Source: Hyphomonas atlantica corrig. (GTDB lineage: Bacteria > Pseudomonadota > Alphaproteobacteria > Caulobacterales > Hyphomonadaceae). Taken from it: DNA of 64,000 bases. The notes beneath the pieces were generated by a model, which was not told the origin of the DNA, did no database searches, and worked only from the letters and a program-made list of their open reading frames with translations. The DNA is taken from the NCBI RefSeq assembly GCF_000682715.1, contig NZ_AWFH01000061.1, positions 62,001-126,000 on the forward strand, written 5' to 3'. Every line of letters starts with the position of its first letter. The first letter of the stretch is position 1. The position numbers were made by a program, and so were the translations under genes. Below are positions 1 to 9,465 of this stretch, piece by piece.

Positions 1-1
1 G

Positions 2-193
2 GGCGCCGAAACGCGGTCAGCGATTGGTGTCCTCATCCTGTTTGGTGTGATTGCAGCAGCGCTGGTGACAGTGCTGTTCGTTCCAACTGCGTATGCGCTG
101 ATTGCACGTGGCAGCGGCTCTCCCGGAGATGTCGCCCGGAAGCTGGAAGCGGAAAGTGCGAGCGTCGATCAGGCGGCTGTGCCGGCCGAATAG
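2..193 (+). CDS. RND efflux permease, C-terminal end only
   Basis: This is the last 63 codons of a protein that begins outside the window. It starts with GAETRSAIGVLILFGV, which matches the final transmembrane helix of AcrB/HAE1-type RND permeases (family knowledge: GAGAETR.AIG..I). A hydrophobic segment follows, then a short charged tail ending at TAG. Such permeases export drugs, lipids or metabolites from the inner membrane or periplasm in a tripartite complex. Substrate and partners cannot be told from this fragment. No outer-membrane partner follows it; the next gene is a siderophore receptor about 270 bp away. Partial only because of the window edge. Confidence 0.8.
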   Translation, partial: GAETRSAIGVLILFGVIAAALVTVLFVPTAYALIARGSGSPGDVARKLEAESASVDQAAVPAE

Positions 194-353
194 CCTGTGT
201 CGCTTTTTGTCGCTTGGTGTCGCCGAGACTAATCGAACTGTCTGCGCAGCTACAAAACATGATTGGCTTGGCCGCGCGATGCCCAGGGGCACGCACCAAT
301 GCTGTGAGCGAAGTGTGGCTTCTTCGTCACGACGATTGATATTCCAAAGAAAA

Positions 354-368
354 TGAGCCGCATTCTCA
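354..368. promoter_or_regulatory. Fur-like half-palindrome upstream of the siderophore receptor
   Basis: The sequence TGAGccgcattCTCA is an inverted repeat of TGAG/CTCA about 100 bp before the receptor start. It resembles the better site at 429-443 in its outer bases. Read as a possible second iron-regulator contact; weak on its own. Confidence 0.3.
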
Positions 369-428
369 GGAATGCGTGTGCTGTGCGATTGACTTGCAAT
401 AGCATGGCTCGTAGGTGCCCTCTAGTAT

Positions 429-443
429 TGAGATGCATTCTCA
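429..443. promoter_or_regulatory. Candidate Fur/iron-responsive operator
   Basis: TGAGAtgcatTCTCA is a 5-bp inverted repeat around a 5-bp centre, 24 bp before the ATG of the TonB-dependent siderophore receptor. Alphaproteobacterial Fur/Irr-type sites are often AT-rich palindromes of similar form, so iron repression of the three-gene operon downstream is plausible. The assignment to Fur is inference. Confidence 0.45.
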
Positions 444-467
444 CATCTGTTTTCTAGAGGTTACATC

Positions 468-2600
468 ATGAGTATTTCGAAGGTTGGCGCAGTCAGCACT
501 GTCGCGCTTGTTATCGGCATGGCTGCCGCGTCGCCGGCATTGGCACAAAGCAGCGACGATGAGAGCCGTCAGGAGACCGTGATCGTCACGGGCACGACAG
601 GTTCGTTCGGCGCGACAAAGAACGAAACGCCCATCGTTGAGACCGCACGATCGCTGTCGGTCGAAACGTCTGACATGTTCATCGACAAGGGGGCGCTGCG
701 TCTCGCTGATACGCTGACCTATGTCGCGGGTGTGACCGCCGAGCCTTATGGCTTTTCCACACGGGGTGACTTCCCGTTCTCCCGTGGCCTCAGCATCCCT
801 CGCTATCGCGACTCCGTTCAGGAATTGTTTGGCAGCTATAATTCGACCCGCGCCGACGTTTACACGATTGAGCAGGTTGAGGTTCTGAAAGGGCCCGCCT
901 CTGTCCTTTACGGTCAAGGATCCCCTGGCGGGATCGCAAACTATGTTTCCAAGACTCCTCAGGAAGATTTCGGTGGTGAAATCGCTGCGGAGCTCGGCAA
1001 CTTTGATCGCTACCAGATTGCAGGTGACGTGACCGGGCCAGTCGCTGGATCGGACGGAAAGCTGCTTTATCGTGTCGTTGGCGTCTATCGCGATACGGGT
1101 ACACAGATTGACGAAGTCGACGAGACCACCACGGTCTTCATGCCATCCCTTTCCTGGCTACCGACACCTGATACGAAGTTCACTATCATCGGCTTGCTGC
1201 AGGAGACTGACAGCGACGCGGCCGCCCAGTTCATTCCGATTGAAGGGACGCTGGAGCCTCACAATGTGACGGGCGAGTTCATCGACACGGACGTCTATGT
1301 TGGCGAGCCTGGTTTCAATCGATACGACACAGATTCCCAGCAGGTCACCTTGCTGGCTGAGCATCGCATCAATGATGTGTTCAAACTCGAAGCAACCGCC
1401 CTGTGGCGCTCTGGTGAGGCTGACTACCACCAGGCGTGGCCAACATTCACAGGTGCCAGCCGCTATCTGAATCAATATCTGGGCGCGCCTCTCTTTACCG
1501 AGACAACCGTAGCTCGAACCTTCTATCAGGGCGACAACACGTTTGATCAGCTGGCGGGCGATGTCCGCGTGCGTGCGGACTTCACGACGGGCGCGTTTGA
1601 GCATCAATTGCTTGCAGGCGTACAATATCAGGACGTCGAAACGGACAGCGATTCTTCGTACTATTTTGCCGGTGGCGTGTTGCAGGGCGATTTCAGCTAT
1701 GTCTTCGACCTGGCAAATCCGGTGTACGGAAACTACCCAGACCAGGCCGTGTTTGACGCCATCTATAACGACAATCCGGCTTCTACAGTTCAGGATCTCG
1801 GCATCTATGTTTCCGACCAGATTTCCTACGAAAACTGGCGCTTCACGCTTGGCCTTCGTAGCGACAATGTCGAAAATGACAGCGGCACAGTCGTTCAGGA
1901 TGATGATGCCATTTCAACCAGCGTCGGTGTGCTCTACCGGTTCGACAATGGCTTTGCGCCTTATGCGAGCTATTCGGAATCCTTCGAGACTGTCGTTGGT
2001 ACAGACACGACGACGGGCAACCCGCTGAAGCCGCAAGAAGCGCGTCAATACGAAGTCGGCGTCAAGTATGAGCCGTCTGCGTTCCCCGGACTGATCACCT
2101 TGAACTATTTCGATATTGAGATTTCCAATCTCGGAAATCCGAACTCCCTGCCAGGGGCTGCCTCCCAACAGGAAGGCGTCGGCACGCTGAAAGGCTTCGA
2201 GTTCGAAAGCCATGTCCAGTTTGACACTGTGTATGTCCAGGCAGCGTTTTCGACACTGGACGCGGAAGATCCGAATGGCTTCCAACTCGCTGCTGCGCCT
2301 GAAACTCAAGGCTCGGTCTGGGCGACGTGGCGGCCGGATGGCCAGTGGACCGGCTTCAAGTCAGGTGCCGGCGTCCGCTATGTCGGCGAAACTGTCTCCG
2401 AGAATGGTACATTGCGTTACGTGACACCGGACTACACGCTGGGCGACCTGATGGTTGGCTATGAGTGGGACCAGTGGGACTTTGCAATCAATGCCCGCAA
2501 CATCACCGATGAAGATTATCTGACCGGATGTCTGACGCGTGGCGATTGTTTCCCCGGACAACGCCGGACAGTTGTTGCAAGCCTTCGCTACAAATTCTAA
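468..2600 (+). CDS. TonB-dependent siderophore receptor
   Basis: Outer-membrane receptor for a ferric siderophore, 710 aa. A signal peptide spans about residues 1-26 (ending ASPALA). A TonB-box-like segment ETVIVTG lies at 36-42. The plug domain carries VLKGPASVLYGQGSPGG around residues 138-154, a signature of the FhuA/FpvA/FoxA siderophore class rather than vitamin B12 or sugar receptors. The rest is a beta barrel ending in aromatic RYKF, as usual for Omp85-inserted proteins. It is the first gene of an apparent operon with a small membrane protein (12 bp gap) and a PepSY membrane protein, an arrangement typical of iron uptake loci. Palindromes upstream suggest iron control. The exact siderophore cannot be inferred. 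Confidence 0.9.
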   Translation: MSISKVGAVSTVALVIGMAAASPALAQSSDDESRQETVIVTGTTGSFGATKNETPIVETARSLSVETSDMFIDKGALRLADTLTYVAGVTAEPYGFSTRGDFPFSRGLSIPRYRDSVQELFGSYNSTRADVYTIEQVEVLKGPASVLYGQGSPGGIANYVSKTPQEDFGGEIAAELGNFDRYQIAGDVTGPVAGSDGKLLYRVVGVYRDTGTQIDEVDETTTVFMPSLSWLPTPDTKFTIIGLLQETDSDAAAQFIPIEGTLEPHNVTGEFIDTDVYVGEPGFNRYDTDSQQVTLLAEHRINDVFKLEATALWRSGEADYHQAWPTFTGASRYLNQYLGAPLFTETTVARTFYQGDNTFDQLAGDVRVRADFTTGAFEHQLLAGVQYQDVETDSDSSYYFAGGVLQGDFSYVFDLANPVYGNYPDQAVFDAIYNDNPASTVQDLGIYVSDQISYENWRFTLGLRSDNVENDSGTVVQDDDAISTSVGVLYRFDNGFAPYASYSESFETVVGTDTTTGNPLKPQEARQYEVGVKYEPSAFPGLITLNYFDIEISNLGNPNSLPGAASQQEGVGTLKGFEFESHVQFDTVYVQAAFSTLDAEDPNGFQLAAAPETQGSVWATWRPDGQWTGFKSGAGVRYVGETVSENGTLRYVTPDYTLGDLMVGYEWDQWDFAINARNITDEDYLTGCLTRGDCFPGQRRTVVASLRYKF

Positions 2601-2612
2601 GCCGAGACTCAT

Positions 2613-3200
2613 ATGAGCCCAACCGACTACATTTTCGCAACGCTCGCTGCCTTGGGCGGTCTGCTTGGCCTGGCGCTTCTCTACTCAGTGTGGCGCAAGC
2701 CGGGGCGTCCGGTGATGCTTGTGGTCGGTTGGGCTCTCGTGCTTTCGAGCCTCCTTGTCTGGTTCATGGTGAACATGGATCGAGGTGTTGCGCAGATCGC
2801 ATCCATTTTGATGCTGGTCGTCGCGGGACTGATTACCTGGCCGGGCTTGTTGGGCACTAATGGAATGCATGCGCCAATACGCATCAGAACGATTGAAAAC
2901 ACGCCCCCACAGGCCGCATCAATTGTCCAAAAAGCAACAGCCGTCGGTTCGGGTATCTGGACGTTCCTGCTTGCAGGACCTGTCGCGGGCGTGATCTCAT
3001 TTTATGCAGGAGGCGCGCTGTTGCGCGTCACGGTTCCGGAAACGGGCAATCCTGCAAACGCAGCGGTCGGAGCGTTTCTATTCAGCCTGGTTGCATGGGC
3101 CTTGCTGAGTACATTGTTGTTGATGGAACAGCGTAAACTGCATCGGACCCTCTATGCGCTTGGCGCGTGTGCAGTCGCATTGGCTGCAGCTTTCATTTAA
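2613..3200 (+). CDS. Small polytopic membrane protein of the iron-uptake operon
   Basis: 195 aa, with about six hydrophobic segments (roughly residues 5-26, 34-53, 58-76, 108-132, 147-168 and 177-194). I do not recognise a named family. It sits between a siderophore receptor and a PepSY membrane protein, with gaps of 12 and 17 bp, so co-transcription is very likely and a role in iron or siderophore handling at the inner membrane is inferred from context only. It has no signal peptide, metal-binding cluster or catalytic motif that I can see. Confidence 0.7.
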   Translation: MSPTDYIFATLAALGGLLGLALLYSVWRKPGRPVMLVVGWALVLSSLLVWFMVNMDRGVAQIASILMLVVAGLITWPGLLGTNGMHAPIRIRTIENTPPQAASIVQKATAVGSGIWTFLLAGPVAGVISFYAGGALLRVTVPETGNPANAAVGAFLFSLVAWALLSTLLLMEQRKLHRTLYALGACAVALAAAFI

Positions 3201-3217
3201 TTCGTCGGGACAAGCTC

Positions 3218-4711
3218 ATGGCAAAAACGATCTGGCCAAAATCTTCCAGCGCACGTGTGGACTCTGCCTTGTCTGCGCACTCTGTGATGGGGTTGGTAAT
3301 TAGCGCATTGCTGTTCGTTCTGTGCCTCAGCGGAACGGTCGCGGTCTTTGAAGACGAAATCGAGTGGTGGGAGCAAGCGAACACGCCGGTCGTACATTCG
3401 GTTGATCCTGCAATCGTGCAGTCTTCCGCCGATGAATTGCTGAAGCGCGATCCGGATACGACCCATTTGTACGTATATCTCCCTCGTGAGGATTGGCCGC
3501 GCTATGTCGTGGGCGGCGACAACGGGTCTTACGCCGTGAGTGAGACCGGGACGTTTGTTGCAAAGCTGGAAGCGCCGTGGAACGAATTCCTGATCGAGCT
3601 TCATTACTATCTCACCATGCCGCACAGTTTTGGCATCATAATCGTAGCGATATTTGGCGTGATGCTCGTCTCTATGGCCATTTCTGGCCTGTTGGCGCAT
3701 CCACGCATTTTCAGGGATGCGTTCCGGTTCAAGCGTTCAGGTCAGGCGCGGCTGGCGCAAGTGGATTTGCACAATCGGTTGAGCGTCTGGACGACACCTT
3801 TCCTGGTGGCCGTGGCCGGAACTGGAGCGATGATCGGTTTGTTCGGAGTGGCGGCGCTCGTGTTCGCGCAGACAAATTATGGCGGTGATACCAGCAAGTT
3901 GAGCGAAGCCATCTTTGGCGGCGAGGTGCTTGAGCCGGATGAAACACCCGTGCCGCTGACGGGCGTGGACACGGCGATGATCAATCTGTCGCGCGATGTC
4001 GTCGATGCCAATCCGTTTCTGATCGTGGTGCATGAACCTGGACAGAAGAGCCAGCACATCCAGTTCTATAGCGACGAAACCGACCGCCTGATTTATGGAG
4101 AGACATACACTTACTCAACAGATGGCGAATTGCTCGCAACCGGTCACAATTCTGATGGTCCGGCAGGGCAGCAGATCGCGCTGTCGATGTATAAATTGCA
4201 CTTTGGCGACTATGGTGGCCTCTGGATCAAGGCGGCTTACTTTGGTCTGGGGATCATGCTGTGCATCATCGTTGCGACGGGCTTGAATATCTATTTCCTC
4301 AAACGTCGGGAAAAGGGACGCTCGGCCCCTCGGCTTGAGGCGATGTGGAGCGGCTGGATATGGGGGAGCACCGCAATGCTGCCTGTGACGCTCACAGCCA
4401 GCTTGATGGGTATAGGTGTTGCCATGCTGATCGCGGTCTACTGGCTTGGGTCGATCCTGTTGGCCGCAGCCGCCTGCGTATGGCTGACGGCAGCGAAAGC
4501 AGGGCGACTTTACAGAGGGGGCGCTGGTCTTGCCATGCTGGCCGCGCCGGCGATCCATCTCATTCGCGGCGAACTGGTGTGGTCAAATCCATACGCGGTT
4601 GGCGTGTCTGTTGGCCTTGTTGTCATTGGCGCATTGTTCGTGTTCAGGGCAGTCGGCTCGTTCGTGGAGCTACCCCGCAGCGTGCGCGCCTCTGAGACTG
4701 AGGCGGCTTGA
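3218..4711 (+). CDS. PepSY-associated transmembrane protein (PiuB-like)
   Basis: 497 aa from the ATG at 3218; an in-frame ATG at 3167 lies inside the previous gene and is unlikely. The protein has an N-terminal helix (SALLFVLCLSGTVAVFEDEIEWW), a periplasmic PepSY-like region, further helices with HPRIFRDAF and DLHNRLSVWTTP, typical of the PepSY_TM family, and several C-terminal helices. Members often accompany siderophore receptors and are proposed to be inner-membrane ferric-siderophore reductases or uptake factors; that role is inferred from family and position. It is the last gene of the operon and converges with the VOC gene only 5 bp away, with no visible terminator. Confidence 0.8.
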   Translation: MAKTIWPKSSSARVDSALSAHSVMGLVISALLFVLCLSGTVAVFEDEIEWWEQANTPVVHSVDPAIVQSSADELLKRDPDTTHLYVYLPREDWPRYVVGGDNGSYAVSETGTFVAKLEAPWNEFLIELHYYLTMPHSFGIIIVAIFGVMLVSMAISGLLAHPRIFRDAFRFKRSGQARLAQVDLHNRLSVWTTPFLVAVAGTGAMIGLFGVAALVFAQTNYGGDTSKLSEAIFGGEVLEPDETPVPLTGVDTAMINLSRDVVDANPFLIVVHEPGQKSQHIQFYSDETDRLIYGETYTYSTDGELLATGHNSDGPAGQQIALSMYKLHFGDYGGLWIKAAYFGLGIMLCIIVATGLNIYFLKRREKGRSAPRLEAMWSGWIWGSTAMLPVTLTASLMGIGVAMLIAVYWLGSILLAAAACVWLTAAKAGRLYRGGAGLAMLAAPAIHLIRGELVWSNPYAVGVSVGLVVIGALFVFRAVGSFVELPRSVRASETEAA

Positions 4712-4716
4712 GGGCG

Positions 4717-5658
4717 CTATTCTTTCGTCTCAAGAGCCTGGAACCATGCGCCGTTTGGCCCCTGTAGGATTACTGACTTGCAGCGTCCGATTCCGGGAAG
4801 GTTCTGTTCAACAGCTTCAACCTTTGCATGGTTCGAAACAGGAGCAATATCCTCCACCAATAGCGTGGCGCCCAATAGTCCACGAGCGGGAGGCCGGGCC
4901 GTTTCGAACACGGACGTCTGAGAGCCCGCGGGCAAGCCGTAGTTTATGATCCCAAAGTAGGGCTCACTGGTCTTTGTACCAACATTCCAGGCTCTTAGCT
5001 TCATGGAATCCGCACTGCCAACAAGTGCGTCAAAGCTCTCATCGTCAAGTCCATATCGATGAATCACTGTCAGGCCGAACACGTCTTCCAGAAAGGATAA
5101 TGTGGGCTCCTGGTCCTGTACGGGGCCGGAAATGCTTTGGGGCTCGCTGACAAGTCTGTCACGAACCGTCGCAAGAGATTCAAACCTGTCAGGATCACCG
5201 CTGATAAGCGCGCAAACAACTCCGTCTGGTCCCCACAGGTGCGCTTCACGGAAGCGTCCTTCTGGTGTGTCATAGTCTGCGACTTCTGCTTTGAAGCGGA
5301 ATCCGGATTTTTCGATTTCAGCCATGGCCGCATCAAGATCAGGTGCGTAAAAGTCGATCACTTTTAGGGCATTGCTATCGGAACCACGCGCCGGGTTCCG
5401 GATCTGGAAATCCGTACCGGGGGAAAATTGGATGAGCCTGACGCCAAATTGCGTTCCGGGCGTTTGAAGCGTGACTTCCAGACTTTCCTGATCCTGTGTT
5501 CCCCAGATTTCGGAGGTTTCCGGTGCGGTCCGTTCCAGACGACCAATTTCCTCAAGGCCGAATGCGGCGAAGAGTGCAATGTGTCGTTCTACGTCGCTCG
5601 ACGAGATGATGGGCCCGTGAATGCGGAGAGTTTTCGGGGTTTGACTTGGGGAGGTCAT
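4717..5658 (-). CDS. Double VOC (glyoxalase-fold) protein
   Basis: 313 aa, soluble, no signal peptide. It appears to hold two vicinal-oxygen-chelate modules, about residues 12-155 (IHGPIISSSDVERHIALFAAFGL start) and 160-310 (second module with SFLEDVFGLTVIHRYG). Phrases such as FREAHLWGPDGVVCALI and SVILQGPNGAWFQALE match the closing strands of VOC domains. The family includes glyoxalases, extradiol dioxygenases and antibiotic-binding proteins; metal ligands are not obvious enough to choose. It is followed on the opposite side by another minus-strand gene whose stop is 21 bp upstream, so the two are probably co-transcribed. Function unknown. Confidence 0.75.
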   Translation of the reverse strand: MTSPSQTPKTLRIHGPIISSSDVERHIALFAAFGLEEIGRLERTAPETSEIWGTQDQESLEVTLQTPGTQFGVRLIQFSPGTDFQIRNPARGSDSNALKVIDFYAPDLDAAMAEIEKSGFRFKAEVADYDTPEGRFREAHLWGPDGVVCALISGDPDRFESLATVRDRLVSEPQSISGPVQDQEPTLSFLEDVFGLTVIHRYGLDDESFDALVGSADSMKLRAWNVGTKTSEPYFGIINYGLPAGSQTSVFETARPPARGLLGATLLVEDIAPVSNHAKVEAVEQNLPGIGRCKSVILQGPNGAWFQALETKE

Positions 5659-5679
5659 GAAACCAGATCCTTGATCGGA

Positions 5680-6126
5680 CTATAATGTGGAGCGCGTTTC
5701 GTTTGTCAGCGTGATCTTGAAGAGCTTGTCATCTTTGAACCAGTGCCATGTGCGAGCCCGGCTTTGGCCGTCTTCACTGATCTGGATCATCTCACAAACT
5801 CGAATGGAGGGGTCATTTGCATAGGTGAAGTTGAGATACACTGTCCGATCGTCGACCTCTTCCATCCAGCCGTCGAGGCGATCTTGCCATTCCAGGCGAT
5901 TGTTCCTGTGATCTGCCTTCAGTGTTATGCGTGTCTCCCGTCCATCGCTCCAGGTGTTGCGGATATCGAGAACGAAGTCTGCATCTGCTTCGAGCGGAAA
6001 AGACGAATGCGTGTCGACCTGGTGCCGGTCTAGCACGTCACCTTCCGGAGTTATGTGGGTGTAGGTTCCTGTCCAGCTGCCACAGCCGCGCGCGAGTAAG
6101 GGAAAGTGCTGGGCGGTTTGATTCAT
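5680..6126 (-). CDS. Lipocalin-like (DUF3598-like) protein
   Basis: 148 aa, cytoplasmic. It opens with a GSWTGTYTHITPEGDVLDRH stretch that resembles the first strand and turn of DUF3598/lipocalin-like domains (G.W.GTY.R..P.G...D.H), and the rest is an alternation of short strands, consistent with a small beta barrel. Likely co-transcribed with the VOC gene downstream (21-bp gap). The fold assignment is by eye, and a ligand or reaction cannot be given. Confidence 0.6.
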   Translation of the reverse strand: MNQTAQHFPLLARGCGSWTGTYTHITPEGDVLDRHQVDTHSSFPLEADADFVLDIRNTWSDGRETRITLKADHRNNRLEWQDRLDGWMEEVDDRTVYLNFTYANDPSIRVCEMIQISEDGQSRARTWHWFKDDKLFKITLTNETRSTL

Positions 6127-6207
6127 GGCGGGAGGCTCCGTAGATTTTCCACCACGGTAAAAGGGTATAATGATATGTCAATTGATGGGGGCTTCTTTCA
6201 GGCCCTG

Positions 6208-9200
6208 TCAGTGGAAATCCCTGCTTCGAGGAATGACCCGGACGTTGCGCGGGTGGCGTCCGCCTGAGCGCTGGGGGGGCGGACCCTTGCGCTCCGGAAT
6301 GGGGCGGGTGACCTCATCGGCGCGATCAAGGGCCTGCTTCAGCGGGTCTTGATGCGCGTCTTCGGACAAGCAGGCCAAGTCTCCGGTTCGGTCGATCAAC
6401 TGATTTGCGACTATATGGGTAACATTGTCTGCGGTCTGGACCCGCCCCTTCACCAGCAGGATGCGCGCGCCCATCACCACAGAACGGAATCGCTCGAATA
6501 CGTTTGGCCATACGACGAGGTTGGCGATGCCTGTTTCGTCTTCAATTGTAATGAAGCAGACATCGCTGGCTGAGCCGGGGCGCTGGCGAACCAGTACGAC
6601 GCCGGCTGTCTGGACGCGCGCGCCATTTGCCAGGCTACAGGCCTCGCGTGTCGAAACAGCGCCCATCCGCTCATAGGCTTCGCGAAGGAAAGACATCGGG
6701 TGATCCTTGAGAGAGAGACGCGTGGTTTGATAGTCCTGCAAAACCTGTTCTGACGCAGGCATGATGGGCAATTGAGGGGCTTGTTCCTGGCCCTGCTCAG
6801 CAGCGTCCGCAGCTGCAAACAGGGGCAGTGTGTTGCCGCTGGCCTCGCCGCGTACACTCCACAGGGCTTCGCGCCGACTGAGCTGCATGGAGCCGAAGGC
6901 GTCCGCCGCTGCCAACAACTCCAATGATCGACGGCTGACGCGTGCGCGGCGGCGTATGTCGTCCGGCCGGTCATAGCCATGTCCCCGCGCCACCATCAGC
7001 GCTTCCATCTCGTCTTCGCGCAAGCCGTCAACTTGCCGAAAGCCGAGCCGTACTGCGCAATACCTGCCATCGGTAGGCTCCAGCGTATTATCCCAATCTG
7101 ACAAATTCACATCAACGGGACGAATCTCCACGCCATGCTCCCGCGCATCCCGAACGATCTGGGCCGGAGCATAGAACCCCATGGGTTGGCTATTCAGCAG
7201 CGCAACGCAGAAAACATCCGGGTGGTGACATTTCAACCAGCTGGACACATAGACGAGGTGTGCGAAGGAGGCTGCATGGCTTTCCGGGAAGCCATATTCA
7301 CCAAACCCTTTGACCTGATCAAAACAACGTGCGGCAAAGGCGGAATCATATCCCCGCTCAATCATGCGACCGACCATCATGTCCTGATAGTTTCCAATCG
7401 TGCCGACTTTTCGGAAAGTGGCCATTGCGCGGCGCAGGCCATTGGCTTCGTCGGCTGAAAATTTCGCGGCATCCATGGCGATCTGCATGGCTTGTTCCTG
7501 AAACAAGGGCACGCCCAATGTTCGGCTGAGGATGCGTTCCAGTTCATCTGGGGGGCCATGCTCTGGCGCTGGAGACGGGTAGGTTACAGTTTCCAGCCCT
7601 TTGCGGCGGCGCAGATAAGGGTGGACCATATCCCCCTGAATGGGGCCAGGCCGCACGATGGCCACTTCGATGACGAGATCATAGAAGGTGCGCGGGCGAA
7701 GGCGCGGCAACATGTTCATCTGTGCCCGGCTTTCGACCTGGAAGACACCCAGACTGTCGCCTTCGCAAAGCATGTCATAGGTCGCCACATCATCTTGCGG
7801 AATGGTGGCGAGCGAGAACTCCAGCCCCTTGTGCAATTGAAGCAGGTCAAATGCCTTGCGGATACAGGTGAGCATGCCGAGCGCGAGCACGTCCACCTTC
7901 ATGATGCCGAGTGCATTGATGTCGTCCTTGTCCCATTCAATGAATGTGCGCTCATCCATCGCGGCATTCCCTATAGGGACTGTTTCGACCAGCGGCCCGC
8001 GTGTCAGGACAAAGCCGCCAACATGTTGAGACAAATGGCGAGGGAAGCCAATCAATTGCTGGGTCAGCAGGATGGCGCGGCGGATCATGGGATTGGCCGG
8101 GTCCAGTCCGGCCTGCCGGATCTGGTTCGGATTGATGGCGCTGCCCCAACTGCCCCAGACCGTTCCGGCAAGTGCAGAAGAAACATCTTCGGTCAGGCCA
8201 AGTGCTTTGCAGACCTCGCGAACAGCAGAACGGGGGCGATAGGAAATCACTGTTGCTGTCAGCGCAGCCTTGTGACGGCCATAGCGCTTGTAGACATGCT
8301 GGATGACTTCCTCGCGGCGCTCATGCTCGAAGTCGACATCGATGTCTGGCGGCTCCTTGCGCTCTCTGGAGAGAAAACGTTCAAACAGAAGGCTGGTCAG
8401 GGCCGGATCGACATTCGTGATCCCGATACAATAGCAGACTGCCGAGTTCGCGGCCGAGCCACGCCCCTGACAGAGAATGCCTTGCTCGCGTGCCCAGGCA
8501 ACTATGTCGTGTACGGTCAGGAAATAGCGTGCATAGTCCAGCTCCTCGATCAGGGCGAGTTCCTTGTTGAGGGCGGCGCTGACCTTGCCGGGAACGCCCT
8601 CTGGGTAGCGCCAATGTGCGCCGCTCCAAGTAAGGTCAGTCAGGTGTTCCTGTGGGGTCTTTCCGGCAGGCACGGGCTCATCAGGATATTCATAGGCCAA
8701 TTCATCGAGGCTGAACTGACAGCGATCCACAATCTCGACGGTGCGGCGCAAAGCAGGCTCAAAGCCTCTGAACAGGCGCGCCATTTCTTCCGGACTTTTC
8801 AGATGGCGTTCCGCATGGGCCTCCAGCTGATAGCCAGCCTGTTCGATGGTGCAATGCGTGCGGATGCAGGTGAGAACATCCTGCAGGGGGCGTCGCTCCG
8901 GAGTGTGGTAGAGGACATCATTTGTCGCAATGATTGGTACGCCGTGGCGCGCGCAGAAATCGGCAATGCGAGCGATCCGTTCACGGTTGCGGCCATGATA
9001 GGCATAGGTTGCAGCAGCGTAGACATTGCCCGGCGTATGCGCTGCGAAGCGTTCCAGTGTCTCTGCAAAGGTCGTGTCCAACCGTTCTGGTGGCTGGAAG
9101 ATGAATACTTGTCCGTCTGCATGTGCGAGAATATCGTCCAGCGTGATCAGGCAGTCGCCCTTTTCCGCGCGCAGCTTTCCGTCTGAAAGGAGACGTGACA

Positions 9201-9465
9201 GCCGGCCATAAGCGGCCCGGTCAGTTGGGTAACAAATCAGTTCCGGGCCATCGGTTGGGACAAGGCGCGCGCCGATGAGAAGGCGTAGGCCAGCCTCTTT
9301 CGCTGCGATGTGCGCCCGCACGACGCCCGCGAGCGTATTGCGATCTGCAACACCGACGGCTGTGAGCCCGAGCTGTTTGGCGGTCAGGACGAGTTCCTCT
9401 GCGTGTGAAGCTCCACGCAGAAATGAGAAGTTCGTTGTGACGGAGAGTTCTGCGTACTCAGTCAT
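6208..9465 (-). CDS. dnaE2: Error-prone DNA polymerase DnaE2 (ImuC)
   Basis: Alternative alpha-subunit polymerase of the SOS mutasome that copies past DNA damage together with ImuA and ImuB. About 1,085 aa from the ATG at 9465, which overlaps the imuB stop by 4 bp (ATGA); an upstream in-frame ATG at 9489 is less likely. An N-terminal PHP domain begins with [18 protein letters not shown]. The polymerase palm motif [15 protein letters not shown] lies around residue 372. Later come helix-hairpin-helix and OB-fold regions ([24 protein letters not shown]), and the tail ends SRDFH as in many alphaproteobacterial DnaE2 proteins. It is the last gene of imuA-imuB-dnaE2, controlled by a LexA site before imuA. 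Confidence 0.95.
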   Translation of the reverse strand: MTEYAELSVTTNFSFLRGASHAEELVLTAKQLGLTAVGVADRNTLAGVVRAHIAAKEAGLRLLIGARLVPTDGPELICYPTDRAAYGRLSRLLSDGKLRAEKGDCLITLDDILAHADGQVFIFQPPERLDTTFAETLERFAAHTPGNVYAAATYAYHGRNRERIARIADFCARHGVPIIATNDVLYHTPERRPLQDVLTCIRTHCTIEQAGYQLEAHAERHLKSPEEMARLFRGFEPALRRTVEIVDRCQFSLDELAYEYPDEPVPAGKTPQEHLTDLTWSGAHWRYPEGVPGKVSAALNKELALIEELDYARYFLTVHDIVAWAREQGILCQGRGSAANSAVCYCIGITNVDPALTSLLFERFLSRERKEPPDIDVDFEHERREEVIQHVYKRYGRHKAALTATVISYRPRSAVREVCKALGLTEDVSSALAGTVWGSWGSAINPNQIRQAGLDPANPMIRRAILLTQQLIGFPRHLSQHVGGFVLTRGPLVETVPIGNAAMDERTFIEWDKDDINALGIMKVDVLALGMLTCIRKAFDLLQLHKGLEFSLATIPQDDVATYDMLCEGDSLGVFQVESRAQMNMLPRLRPRTFYDLVIEVAIVRPGPIQGDMVHPYLRRRKGLETVTYPSPAPEHGPPDELERILSRTLGVPLFQEQAMQIAMDAAKFSADEANGLRRAMATFRKVGTIGNYQDMMVGRMIERGYDSAFAARCFDQVKGFGEYGFPESHAASFAHLVYVSSWLKCHHPDVFCVALLNSQPMGFYAPAQIVRDAREHGVEIRPVDVNLSDWDNTLEPTDGRYCAVRLGFRQVDGLREDEMEALMVARGHGYDRPDDIRRRARVSRRSLELLAAADAFGSMQLSRREALWSVRGEASGNTLPLFAAADAAEQGQEQAPQLPIMPASEQVLQDYQTTRLSLKDHPMSFLREAYERMGAVSTREACSLANGARVQTAGVVLVRQRPGSASDVCFITIEDETGIANLVVWPNVFERFRSVVMGARILLVKGRVQTADNVTHIVANQLIDRTGDLACLSEDAHQDPLKQALDRADEVTRPIPERKGPPPQRSGGRHPRNVRVIPRSRDFH

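Noticed and set aside
7492-9186. 564-codon open frame on the + strand inside dnaE2
   Set aside because: It is antisense to a well-supported DnaE2 and its translation has no recognisable domain; long antisense frames are common in GC-rich coding DNA.
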